Shown in pieces: positions 8,864 through 16,110 of a stretch of DNA of 64,000 nucleotides. The stretch lies in the NCBI RefSeq assembly GCF_047303175.1, contig NZ_CP138945.1; one strand, 5' to 3'. A program made the position numbers and the translations under genes. Numbering within the stretch: position 1 is the stretch's first letter; each line of letters begins with the position of its first letter. A model generated the notes under the pieces. It did no database searches, was not told the origin of the DNA, and saw only the letters and a program-made list of their open reading frames with translations. The DNA comes from Prochlorococcus_E sp000760215. GTDB lineage: Bacteria; Cyanobacteriota; Cyanobacteriia; PCC-6307; Cyanobiaceae.

Positions 8864-9163
8864 TTAGGGCTTCAAAAATTTAATTCTCCTTGGTGCACCT
8901 CTTAATCTTCTAGCTTGTTGTCCTTCAAGAGATGATCTGAATTGATCTGTATTAGATGAATCAGCAAGACTTTCTGTATTGGAGAGATTCTTTGATTCCA
9001 ATCGATCTACGCCCTCTTGAATAAGAACTTTTGCCATATTGCTTATTGTGCGTGATTCTTTTTCAGCCAAAACAGTTAACCGGTCACAAAGGCTTTCAGG
9101 AAGAACTACCTGAACCCTTGGCGATTTTGGCTTTCCGTTGGATGAATTTTGCCGGGTAGCCAT
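8864..9163 (-). CDS. Ribbon-helix-helix (CopG-like) DNA-binding protein
   Basis: This 99-residue protein has a short basic N-terminus, then a typical RHH domain: the strand RVQVVLPESL at about residues 16-25 followed by two helices (CDRLTVLAEKES and SNMAKVLIQEGV). RHH proteins bind as dimers to short palindromes, usually including their own promoter. The C-terminal 40 residues are Ser-rich and end in a basic segment (RRLRGAPRRIKFLKP). The upstream DNA contains several dyads that could be its operator. No toxin partner overlaps it, so it need not be an antitoxin. It is convergent with anmK. Target genes are unknown. Confidence 0.75.
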   Translation of the reverse strand: MATRQNSSNGKPKSPRVQVVLPESLCDRLTVLAEKESRTISNMAKVLIQEGVDRLESKNLSNTESLADSSNTDQFRSSLEGQQARRLRGAPRRIKFLKP

Positions 9164-9191
9164 GACACAGAAAATGTAACCGGTACTTAAT

Positions 9192-9229
9192 AGTGTACAC
9201 TTATAGTCAAGGATAGTATCCTGTACTAT
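9192..9229. promoter_or_regulatory. Cluster of dyads upstream of the RHH gene (candidate operator)
   Basis: Within 38 bases there is a perfect 10-base palindrome AGTGTACACT (9192-9201), a 13-base perfect dyad AGGATAGTATCCT (9210-9222), and an overlapping hairpin with arms ATAGTA (9213-9218) and TACTAT (9224-9229). ATAGT also occurs at 9203-9207. They begin 29 bases upstream of the RHH start codon, where an autoregulatory operator would lie. The function is inferred from position and symmetry. Confidence 0.4.
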
Positions 9230-9311
9230 GCTTGTTTCGAGATCAAGCTCTTTCGCTTTTCAAGCAGATGATTGATCTTTTCATTGCAAGTCCTCCTTTT
9301 ATGTCACCGCT

Positions 9312-9335
9312 TAAGTTCTTAAGTTCTTAAGTTCT
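9312..9335 (+). repeat. Three tandem copies of an 8-base unit (TAAGTTCT)
   Basis: Three perfect head-to-tail copies of TAAGTTCT lie about 36 bases upstream of the ATG at 9372. They could be a slippage product or part of the leader of the following gene. No function is evident. Confidence 0.85.
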
Positions 9336-9371
9336 TCAGTTTTGGCATCTCCTCACCGCAAAGTATTTTCA

Positions 9372-9728
9372 ATGACTAAAAAACCCACACTTCCTGCATC
9401 ACCTAGCCCTCAAAGATCAAGTTTAATGACTAGTAATGTCAGAACAAAGGTTCATCAGAACAAACCTAGGAGAGGGAAAGAAAATAGTGATGTATTAGTT
9501 TCAGCTGTTATAAGTTCATATCTGTTGACACATTTGCATCATGTATTACAAAAAGAAGAAATTTTAGCTTTTAACGAAGGAAGAACTGTTCATGCCGACA
9601 ACTTTGCACAATTGCGCAAAGTTCTATGCATGGATGCAAGAAGTATGAGAGATGCTTCTGCCCTAGGTAAGCAAGAGAGAGATTCAGGAAAGTTGTATGA
9701 AACAAACTTTGGGCCAAAAGTTGCTTAA
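9372..9728 (+). CDS. Hypothetical protein
   Basis: I do not recognise this protein. From the ATG at 9372 it has 118 residues: a basic, Pro/Ser-rich N-terminal 45 residues (PASPSPQRSS, QNKPRRGKE), then a helical core (LVSAVISSYLLTHLHHVLQKEEIL) and a more polar end (MDARSMRDASALGKQERDSG). Another in-frame ATG at 9426 would begin the protein with MTSNV, the same five residues that start the next gene. An in-frame TTG at 9342 is also possible. It is not clearly a membrane protein. It is followed directly by the Nif11-like gene and may be co-transcribed with it. Confidence 0.6.
   Translation: MTKKPTLPASPSPQRSSLMTSNVRTKVHQNKPRRGKENSDVLVSAVISSYLLTHLHHVLQKEEILAFNEGRTVHADNFAQLRKVLCMDARSMRDASALGKQERDSGKLYETNFGPKVA
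9424..9439 (+). repeat. 16-base direct repeat, copy 1 (TAATGACTAGTAATGT)
   Basis: This segment is identical to 9760-9775. In both places it contains an in-frame ATG encoding MTSNV. Confidence 0.85.
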
Positions 9729-9759
9729 TTGAATAGGGTAAAAGCAGTTGAATATTTTC

Positions 9760-9775
9760 TAATGACTAGTAATGT
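9760..9775 (+). repeat. 16-base direct repeat, copy 2 (TAATGACTAGTAATGT)
   Basis: This is the second copy, spanning the likely start codon of the Nif11-like gene at 9762. See the copy at 9424-9439. Confidence 0.85.
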
Positions 9776-9992
9776 TGCAGAGCTATATCAACGGATAGAG
9801 GCTGAGCCTGCTTATAGAAGGGCCCTTTTTCGCCAAGCTCTTCAAAACCCTCAGGGTGCTTTACAGACAATCTCTGAAATTGGAGATGATCTTGGACTAC
9901 CTGTTACTGCTGAAGAAGTAAAAGAATATCTGTCTCAACTTGATGATATGGAAACTAAGCAATGGCTTATAAAAGCTAGAGGCGGGCTATGA
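9762..9992 (+). CDS. Nif11-like (leader-peptide type) small protein
   Basis: From the ATG at 9762 the product has 76 residues and resembles the Nif11 domain, which forms the leader of many cyanobacterial ribosomal peptides and also occurs as stand-alone proteins. The helix AELYQRIEAEPAYRRAL, then NPQGALQTISEIGDDLGLPV, and TAEEVKEYLSQLDD fit the domain layout. It ends in RGGL followed by a stop. A double glycine is where such leaders are normally cut, but no core peptide follows. A TTG at 9729, right after the previous stop, would extend it by 11 residues. No maturation enzyme is encoded nearby. Function unknown; domain assignment is by eye. Confidence 0.55.
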   Translation: MTSNVAELYQRIEAEPAYRRALFRQALQNPQGALQTISEIGDDLGLPVTAEEVKEYLSQLDDMETKQWLIKARGGL

Positions 9993-9994
9993 AA

Positions 9995-10156
9995 TTATTT
10001 TTCTTCTTTTAAGATTGTTTTTTCTAACGCAGGAATTTGATCGACACCTCGTTTGTCATATCCACCACCACCAGCTAATGTCCAAAAAAACCAATAACTA
10101 GGGATCGCTAGCCCTGCGGCTAATACTAGAGCAGTGATTTGTTCCAGTCTCACCAT
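9995..10156 (-). CDS. Small single-span membrane protein (53 residues)
   Basis: This short frame starts at an ATG whose complement lies at 10154-10156 and stops at 9995. The product has one hydrophobic segment (about residues 7-29: ITALVLAAGLAIP, then YWFFWTLA), a run of four glycines, and a charged tail (YDKRGVDQIP, LKEEK). It looks like the small thylakoid-type proteins of cyanobacteria but does not match any psb, pet or ndh small subunit I can recall. Its stop lies two bases from that of the convergent Nif11-like gene. Confidence 0.6.
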   Translation of the reverse strand: MVRLEQITALVLAAGLAIPSYWFFWTLAGGGGYDKRGVDQIPALEKTILKEEK

Positions 10157-10243
10157 TACTTAAGATCCGGAATGTTTAAAGTTTAGTATTGCAAGTCTGC
10201 ATACAAGAGCAGTTTAATTTTATCTATATGAGGATTTGTCTTA

Positions 10244-11962
10244 GTGATCAGACTTGAACGTGTTAGCAAAATTTATCCAACTGCTGAAGTCCTTAAAGAA
10301 ATCACTTGGGAAATAAGGGCTGGACAACGGATCGGATTAGTTGGCATTAATGGTGCAGGTAAATCAACCCAATTGAAGCTTATAGCGGGTTTGGAAGATC
10401 CGACGACAGGAGAAGTGATATATGAGGGTGAGCCTCGTATAGCTTATTTGCAACAAGAATTTGATGTTGATTTAAATAGGACTGTTAGAGAGGAGTTGTT
10501 TCAAGCATTTGCTGATGCTGCAGATGTTTTAACTCAAAAAAAATCCATCGAACATGATATGGCTTCCCATAGAGCCAAATTAGACAATACTTATCTTAAT
10601 AATTTAATTAAGGAATTAGGTAGCCTTCAGATTCGTTTTGAGTCACTACATGGATATGAATTAGAGGCAAAGATTGAGAAATTACTTCCCAAAATTGGTT
10701 TTAGCTCTAATGAGGGAGATTCTTTAGTTGGGGATTTTTCTGGTGGTTGGCAAATGAGGATTGCATTAGGCAAAATTCTTCTTCAGGATCCTGATCTTTT
10801 GTTGTTAGATGAACCTACAAACCATTTAGATTTAGATACTATTGAATGGCTAGAGAATTATTTATTAAATCAAAATTCTGCGATGGTAATAATAAGTCAT
10901 GATAGAAGTTTTCTTGATAAGATTTGCACGCATATTGTTAGTACTGAAAGAGGTATATCAAGAACTTATATAGGGAATTATAGTTATTATTTAGAACAAA
11001 AAAAACTTGAATTAGATTCTGCAAAGTCTGCTTTTGAGCGTCAGCAAAAAGAACTTTCATCCCAACAACAATATATTGACAGATTTAGAGCAAGTGCAAC
11101 CAGAAGTACACAAGCAAAAAGTAGAGAAAAGTTGTTGACTAAAATAGAAAGAGTAGATTTACCAATTTCAGAGTTAAATAAGCCTATTTTTAATTTTCCA
11201 GATGCTCCTAGATCCGGCAAAAATGTAGTTAAAGTAGATGATTTATCTCATACTTATAATGAAAAAATTATTTTTTTAGGAGCTCAACTAGAAGTTGAAC
11301 CAGGTAATCATATCGCAATTTTAGGTCCTAATGGATCAGGTAAGTCAACCTTGCTTCGCTTAATAATGGGTATAGAAAAACCTGTTGATGGAATAATAGA
11401 AATAGGTTCTCATAATGTTTTTCCTAGTTATTTTGAGCAAAATCAATCTGAAGCACTTAATTTGCAGAAAACCGTTTTAGATACCTTCTTTGATTCAGCT
11501 CCAGATTGGACACAAACCAAAGCAAGATCTTTATTAGGAAGTTTTGGCTTTAGTAATGATGATGTATTTAAAACAGTTTCTGATTTAAGTGGAGGTGAAA
11601 AAGCTAGACTTGCATTGGCTTTAATTATTATTAAACCTTGTAATTTACTTCTTCTAGATGAACCAACTAATCATTTAGATATCCCCGCTAAAGAAATGCT
11701 TGAAACTGCAATAAAAGATTTTCAGGGAGCCTTACTTGTTGTTTCACATGATCGCTATTTTATTTCAAAGGTAGCGAATACAATAGTTGAAATTAAAGAT
11801 GGACAATTATATCTTTACAGAGGTAATTATGAATATTATAAGGAGAAGAAGATTCAAGAAAAAGAAAAGACTGAGAAATTAATTGCTGAGGCTGAAAGAG
11901 AAGCAAAGAGAATAGAAAAACGAAAATTAAAGAGTAAAAATAAATCCAAGAAAAAGAAATGA
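10244..11962 (+). CDS. ABC-F family ATPase (ribosome-associated, Uup/EttA-like)
   Basis: This 572-residue soluble protein has two ATP-binding cassettes and no membrane domain. Cassette 1 has Walker A GINGAGKST, signature FSGGWQ and Walker B LLLLDEPTNHLD. Cassette 2 has GPNGSGKST, LSGGEKAR and LLLLDEPTNHLD. Between them is a charged helical linker around residues 240-320, typical of ABC-F proteins that act at the ribosomal E site. The C-terminal 40 residues are a Lys/Glu-rich coiled coil ending in poly-Lys, as in Uup-like members. The start is a GTG at 10244. The exact subfamily is not resolved. Confidence 0.9.
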   Translation: MIRLERVSKIYPTAEVLKEITWEIRAGQRIGLVGINGAGKSTQLKLIAGLEDPTTGEVIYEGEPRIAYLQQEFDVDLNRTVREELFQAFADAADVLTQKKSIEHDMASHRAKLDNTYLNNLIKELGSLQIRFESLHGYELEAKIEKLLPKIGFSSNEGDSLVGDFSGGWQMRIALGKILLQDPDLLLLDEPTNHLDLDTIEWLENYLLNQNSAMVIISHDRSFLDKICTHIVSTERGISRTYIGNYSYYLEQKKLELDSAKSAFERQQKELSSQQQYIDRFRASATRSTQAKSREKLLTKIERVDLPISELNKPIFNFPDAPRSGKNVVKVDDLSHTYNEKIIFLGAQLEVEPGNHIAILGPNGSGKSTLLRLIMGIEKPVDGIIEIGSHNVFPSYFEQNQSEALNLQKTVLDTFFDSAPDWTQTKARSLLGSFGFSNDDVFKTVSDLSGGEKARLALALIIIKPCNLLLLDEPTNHLDIPAKEMLETAIKDFQGALLVVSHDRYFISKVANTIVEIKDGQLYLYRGNYEYYKEKKIQEKEKTEKLIAEAEREAKRIEKRKLKSKNKSKKKK

Positions 11963-12009
11963 TAGTTTAAACTTATCAGTTCTGGAGTTGCTTAAGCTGA
12001 ATATTCAAA

Positions 12010-13164
12010 TTATCTTACCCTTCTGAATTTACTAATATCTTCTGGTTTAATATTAATTTTAAGAATTCTACTTCTTCTTAAAATAGTGAACTGTATTTCT
12101 TTATTTACTCCATTATTATTAATAAAATTAACTACATCTTGTGGGTATCTTATTTTTTCTTCATTTACACTCATTATAATATCATTTACCATAAGACCTT
12201 CTTTATCTGCAGGTCCATTGGGGAGGATATATATAATCAGTGCACCTTGCTTTAACTGATTCTCAAAACGATTACCATCTTCATTTATATTGGCTAGATG
12301 CACACCAATCATTGGATGAATTGCTTTACCTTTTAGTACTAATTGATTGGCAATATTAATTGCTTTATTAATTGGTATTGCAAATCCTAAGCCTGCGCCT
12401 GGTCCTGACCTCACTAGTGTATTAATACCAATAACTTCTCCTTGAGCATTTAATAGGGGGCCTCCAGAATTTCCAGGGTTAATCGCAGCATCTGTTTGGA
12501 TTAGGTTTAGTCGCTTATCTGCAATTCCTAGCTGAGATACATTTCTATTTAGATTGCTGATAATACCTAGAGTTACAGTTTTTTCTAGTCCATATGGATT
12601 GCCAACAGCAATGGCCCAATCTCCTACTTCTATTTTCTCAGAATTACCTAGGACTGCTTTTGGCCATGGACCAGGTGTGTCTAGTCGAATTACGGCTAGA
12701 TCTGTAAGCATGTCTTGGCCAACCACTTTACCCGAAACTCTTTGACCATTTGACAGGCCTACAATTAGTTCATCTGTCCCTTCCACAACATGAGCATTAG
12801 TTAGGACGAGACCTTTAGTTGAAAAAATAACACCGCTGCCTTGACGTCTTTCAATACTAGATTTTGGATATTGAAAATTAGGGATTCCAAAGAATCTTTC
12901 AAAATATTCATCTATTAAAAAACCTTGAGGTAACTTGCTTCTGTTATTAGTTATAACTCTCTTTTTTGTTTCAATAGTTACTACTGCAGGGCCGCTTTTT
13001 TTTAAAGCTTCTGAAACAAATGATTTCTTAGTATAAATTGCATTACTTTTGGCCTCTATTCCCTTAAACATAGGTACTGATAGAGATGGCCTTGCAGGAC
13101 TTGGTATTCCTAAAGTTAATATGTATAGACCAATAAGATAGTGTTTATAGTCACTTTTAATCAT
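12010..13164 (-). CDS. HtrA/Deg-type serine protease with PDZ domain
   Basis: The 384-residue precursor has a hydrophobic signal segment (YLIGLYILTLGIP) with a possible cleavage site near SPARPS, so it probably acts in the periplasm or thylakoid lumen. The trypsin-like triad is visible as His in TNAHVV, Asp in DLAVIRL and Ser in NPGNSGGPL. One PDZ domain occupies about the last 100 residues (NGPADKEGLMVNDIIMSVN). Deg proteases degrade damaged exported proteins, and in cyanobacteria HtrA, HhoA and HhoB share this design. Which of these it corresponds to cannot be decided from sequence alone. Confidence 0.93.
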   Translation of the reverse strand: MIKSDYKHYLIGLYILTLGIPSPARPSLSVPMFKGIEAKSNAIYTKKSFVSEALKKSGPAVVTIETKKRVITNNRSKLPQGFLIDEYFERFFGIPNFQYPKSSIERRQGSGVIFSTKGLVLTNAHVVEGTDELIVGLSNGQRVSGKVVGQDMLTDLAVIRLDTPGPWPKAVLGNSEKIEVGDWAIAVGNPYGLEKTVTLGIISNLNRNVSQLGIADKRLNLIQTDAAINPGNSGGPLLNAQGEVIGINTLVRSGPGAGLGFAIPINKAINIANQLVLKGKAIHPMIGVHLANINEDGNRFENQLKQGALIIYILPNGPADKEGLMVNDIIMSVNEEKIRYPQDVVNFINNNGVNKEIQFTILRRSRILKINIKPEDISKFRRVR

Positions 13165-13323
13165 AATTTATTTGATAAAAATTAGACTAGCTTTATATCA
13201 CTATTTTGATTTAGGATGATTCTACTGTTTCTTCTAAATCTTGTAAATTTTTCAAGCAATCTTCATAATTGGTTGAAGACCTTGCTTAGATTTATAGCTC
13301 TAAAATAATTTGATGCTTATAAA

Positions 13324-13593
13324 ATGATGTTTGGTTCTATTTTCCCATTTTTATACGTCTTAGTTGTCATTGGGCTTTTGTGGAAAGCATTTCAAGTTAT
13401 GGCAAAAGGTTTTTTTGCTTTTCAAGAGTTTGATAACCAACAAATTCCTTTAAAGAAAGATCGTACTGGTCAATTTACAATCCACCCTGAATTGCTTAAT
13501 GAGCAAGGGAAAATTACAGATGAGGAACTTCTCACTGTTCGTTTTTCTAATGATTTGGATCCTCCTAAGCCAACACAACCTTCTTCTGAATAG
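13324..13593 (+). CDS. DUF2973-type small membrane protein
   Basis: This 89-residue protein has one N-terminal membrane span (about residues 5-21, IFPFLYVLVVIGLLW) and a polar tail. The tail segment IHPELLNEQGKITDEELLTV resembles the conserved C-terminus of cyanobacterial DUF2973 proteins, which have no known function. It lies before another conserved hypothetical gene on the same strand. The assignment is by recollection of the family pattern. Confidence 0.6.
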   Translation: MMFGSIFPFLYVLVVIGLLWKAFQVMAKGFFAFQEFDNQQIPLKKDRTGQFTIHPELLNEQGKITDEELLTVRFSNDLDPPKPTQPSSE

Positions 13594-13647
13594 ACGATAT
13601 GAGATTCTTAGTAAGGCAAGTATTTTTCGAAACTTAAGGGGGTCATT

Positions 13648-14031
13648 TTGGAGCAAAGAACACGTGTTGTCGTAGCAGTCATTAAAACTTTGAGGTTGCC
13701 TCCAAGATTTAGATTGCGACTCTTAAAGGAAGACCCTGTCCGTCTAGAGCTCAGTCTCACTCCTGCTTATGGGAAAGATCCCATCCAAGTTGGTTTGGTT
13801 GAGTCGCTTGACTTGGTTGCTCGTAGAGATAGAGAGGGAAGGATCCCAAGAGATTTGCAAGGAACTTGGGATTGGACTGTTCGTCATGGGAAGGTCAGTA
13901 CGGGTGGTTGGAATCCTTTCCTAAAAGAAGCCTTGCAAACAATGTTTGAGACTGGTCTTCCTGCAATTATTTATGAAGAGCTAACTGGAGAGGAGTATCA
14001 CCCTGTTGATGGGGCAAGACATGTTCGATGA
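13648..14031 (+). CDS. Conserved hypothetical protein
   Basis: I do not recognise this 127-residue soluble protein. The start is a TTG at 13648 with an AAGGGGG ribosome-binding site just upstream, which supports it. The first half is rich in Arg and Leu (LRLPPRFRLRLLKEDP), suggesting RNA or membrane-surface contact. The middle contains LVARRDREGRIPRDLQGTWDW and the end is acidic then basic. No cysteine clusters or membrane spans are seen. It lies between the DUF2973 gene and the HLIP gene. Confidence 0.7.
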   Translation: MEQRTRVVVAVIKTLRLPPRFRLRLLKEDPVRLELSLTPAYGKDPIQVGLVESLDLVARRDREGRIPRDLQGTWDWTVRHGKVSTGGWNPFLKEALQTMFETGLPAIIYEELTGEEYHPVDGARHVR

Positions 14032-14116
14032 ACTTGTTGAATTAACTTTGTTTGTGATTATGATCCCCTTTTTTCTTCTTAACTAGATACAATTTGTTTA
14101 ATTTCAAAAACAGATC

Positions 14117-14266
14117 ATGGCACCTGATGATGTTGAACCTCGTTATGGATTTGTCAATTATGCTGAAATTTGGAATGGGAGGCTAGCTATGCTTGGAATA
14201 ATTGTCGGGTTAAGTACCGAATTATTAACAGGGCAAGGAATTCTAGGTCAAATTGGCTTTGGTTGA
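14117..14266 (+). CDS. hli: High-light-inducible protein (HLIP, single-helix LHC-like)
   Basis: This 49-residue thylakoid protein carries the chlorophyll-binding signature AEIWNGRLAMLGIIVG, where Glu and Asn-Gly-Arg pair and ligate chlorophyll, followed by the helix end and GILGQIG. HLIPs dissipate energy and help chlorophyll-protein assembly under stress. The N-terminal part (DDVEPRYGFVNY) fits the longer-tailed, core cyanobacterial HLIPs better than the very short phage-type ones. A TACAAT-like -10 box lies about 30 bases upstream, but no clear -35 is seen. Prochlorococcus carries many hli copies; only this one is in the window. Confidence 0.92.
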   Translation: MAPDDVEPRYGFVNYAEIWNGRLAMLGIIVGLSTELLTGQGILGQIGFG

Positions 14267-14311
14267 TTTCGAAATTTCAAACTTTTTGGTTGGTTTCTGA
14301 TTAATTAGATT

Positions 14312-15466
14312 TTGGATACTGAAACACTCCCAAATTTTTCTATTGCTGAGTTAAATGAAGCGATAGGAAAACTTCTATCAAGGGGCTTTGCTCCCAAATT
14401 TTTATTGCATGGTTCAGTATCCAAGTCTCAATTGAAAAATGGTCATCTATGGCTCACTCTGACCGATGGTAAAGCAACTGTATCAGCCGTTATATGGTCT
14501 TCAATATTGAAAAACCTTGATTTTCGTCCTAATGAAAAAGATGGTGTTGAAATATTTGGCAAATTAAATTTTTGGGAGACTAGAGCAACTTTAGTTGTTC
14601 AAGTAATCAATATTAGGCCTACTCTTTCAACAGTTTTAAGACAATTTGAACTAGCCAGAAACGTTTTACTTCAAGAAGGTTTGATAGATCTTGAGAAGAG
14701 TAGACCATTGCCTAAATTCCCCAATGCCATTGCTATTTTAACAAGTGTGCCAAGCTCAGCTTATGCAGATATGATTCGAACTGCAAAAGAGCGCTGGCCC
14801 CTCACAAAGTTGTTAATTTTTCCTATACCAGTTCAAGGTGATGTATCACGGAAAATCCAATTAGTTTTAAAGCATCTGTCTTATAGATACAAGGAATTAG
14901 ATTTTCAAGCACTTGTTTTAGCAAGAGGTGGAGGGAGTAGGGAGGATTTAATGGTTTTTGATGATGAGGAGTTATGTAGACAATTGGCAAAATTCCCAGT
15001 ACCAGTGATAACAGGTATTGGCCATGAAGATGATTTAACTGTTGCTGATCTTGTTGCTGATCATAGATCCTCAACTCCTACAGCATCAATAGTAGATTTA
15101 TTACCTAGTAGAGAAATTGCAAAAAGCCATTGTGCGCAGATTAGACAAAGATACAAAGATTACTTTACTTGGATTATTCAAAATAAAAGTAATAATCTTT
15201 TAGAAAGAATGAGGATTTTATCTAATAATTCACCTATCAAATTGTTGAACACAAAGAGAGACCTTCTCTTGCAAAAGAAACAATTATTACAAGCATTATC
15301 ACCTAAGCAGATTTTAAATAGGGGTTTCTGTATAGTACGCAATAGTCAGAATATGACATTAAATACTATTAAGAATGTTATAGTTGGTGATTCATTAATG
15401 ATTGAATTTAGCAATGGGAAGATTCAAACTATTGTAAAATCTATTTCCAATAAAATAAATCGTTAA
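14312..15466 (+). CDS. xseA: Exodeoxyribonuclease VII large subunit
   Basis: XseA (384 residues) forms with XseB an exonuclease that degrades single-stranded DNA into oligonucleotides. The N-terminal OB-fold contains GKATVSAVIW, and the catalytic domain contains AILTSVPSSAYADMI, LARGGGSREDLMVFDDE and ITGIGHEDDLTVADLVADHRS-type motifs. A shorter helical region follows, and ILNRGFCIV is the conserved closing segment. The start is a TTG at 14312. The stop codon overlaps the xseB ATG, so the subunits are translationally coupled. The coiled-coil part is shorter than in E. coli. Confidence 0.94.
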   Translation: MDTETLPNFSIAELNEAIGKLLSRGFAPKFLLHGSVSKSQLKNGHLWLTLTDGKATVSAVIWSSILKNLDFRPNEKDGVEIFGKLNFWETRATLVVQVINIRPTLSTVLRQFELARNVLLQEGLIDLEKSRPLPKFPNAIAILTSVPSSAYADMIRTAKERWPLTKLLIFPIPVQGDVSRKIQLVLKHLSYRYKELDFQALVLARGGGSREDLMVFDDEELCRQLAKFPVPVITGIGHEDDLTVADLVADHRSSTPTASIVDLLPSREIAKSHCAQIRQRYKDYFTWIIQNKSNNLLERMRILSNNSPIKLLNTKRDLLLQKKQLLQALSPKQILNRGFCIVRNSQNMTLNTIKNVIVGDSLMIEFSNGKIQTIVKSISNKINR

Positions 15467-15774
15467 TGTCAAATTCAAATTCAATCAATAAAAACTCTAA
15501 ATTTGTACGCTCAAAAGATGTTAAAATATCACATAAAGAATCAAAGAAAAAAGATCTTCTTCTAAGTATATCAAAATTATCTTATGAAGACTCTTTAAAA
15601 GAATTAGATTTGATTATTAGTAAACTTCATAATCAATCTTTGCTTGTTGAAGAGTTAGAAGAAAATTATCTTCTTGCAACTCTATACCTAGAGCATTGTG
15701 AGCTTCTTTTAGATAATGTTGAACAAAAAGTGATAGAGTTTGACTCTAGTAAAATTGAATCTTATAGTGATTAA
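15466..15774 (+). CDS. xseB: Exodeoxyribonuclease VII small subunit
   Basis: This 102-residue protein has a Lys/Ser-rich N-terminal extension of about 30 residues, then the XseB helical hairpin starting with SYEDSLKELDLIISKL. The hairpin corresponds to the family pattern of a helix, a loop at NQSLLVEELEE, and a second helix ending near VIEFD. The ATG overlaps the xseA stop (TAATG arrangement). The extension is longer than in most bacteria and looks disordered. Confidence 0.87.
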   Translation: MSNSNSINKNSKFVRSKDVKISHKESKKKDLLLSISKLSYEDSLKELDLIISKLHNQSLLVEELEENYLLATLYLEHCELLLDNVEQKVIEFDSSKIESYSD

Positions 15775-16107
15775 TTATTCAGTCTCTTCTGCTGAAATAT
15801 CAATAGTAGCAGAACTCGCTGGTATATTAGCCTTTGAATATTGATCTCCATTCACTGTTTCCTTTGAGCCGCATATAGGACATGATTCTGAATTAGAGAA
15901 ATAAGTAGATCCGCAATTTTTACAATTGCGCATGTTAGATTTCAATTTTTTCCAACTGAACCAGGCTAGACCGCTAATTACTAACGTAGAAATTAAAAAA
16001 ACTACTATTATACTGCCAGCGATATCTATAAAAAATCTTCCTATTGAAGTAGGAAATATAAAAAGAAAAATAATTAATAACCAAAATATTGTGTTATTTC
16101 TATACAT
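15775..16107 (-). CDS. Membrane protein with rubredoxin-like zinc ribbon
   Basis: I do not recognise the family. The 110-residue protein has two N-terminal hydrophobic segments (about residues 6-18 and 30-50) followed by a small metal-binding motif, CKNCGSTYFSNSESCPICG, with four cysteines spaced as in zinc ribbons. The tail is polar and acidic. It lies just downstream of the YihY-type gene on the same strand and is convergent with xseB. The role is unknown. Confidence 0.65.
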   Translation of the reverse strand: MYRNNTIFWLLIIFLFIFPTSIGRFFIDIAGSIIVVFLISTLVISGLAWFSWKKLKSNMRNCKNCGSTYFSNSESCPICGSKETVNGDQYSKANIPASSATIDISAEETE

Positions 16108-16110
16108 TAT

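Noticed and set aside
8848..8871. AGCCCT/AGGGCT inverted repeat between anmK and the RHH gene, as terminator
   Set aside because: Arms are only six bases, the loop is long, and there is no T-run on either strand.
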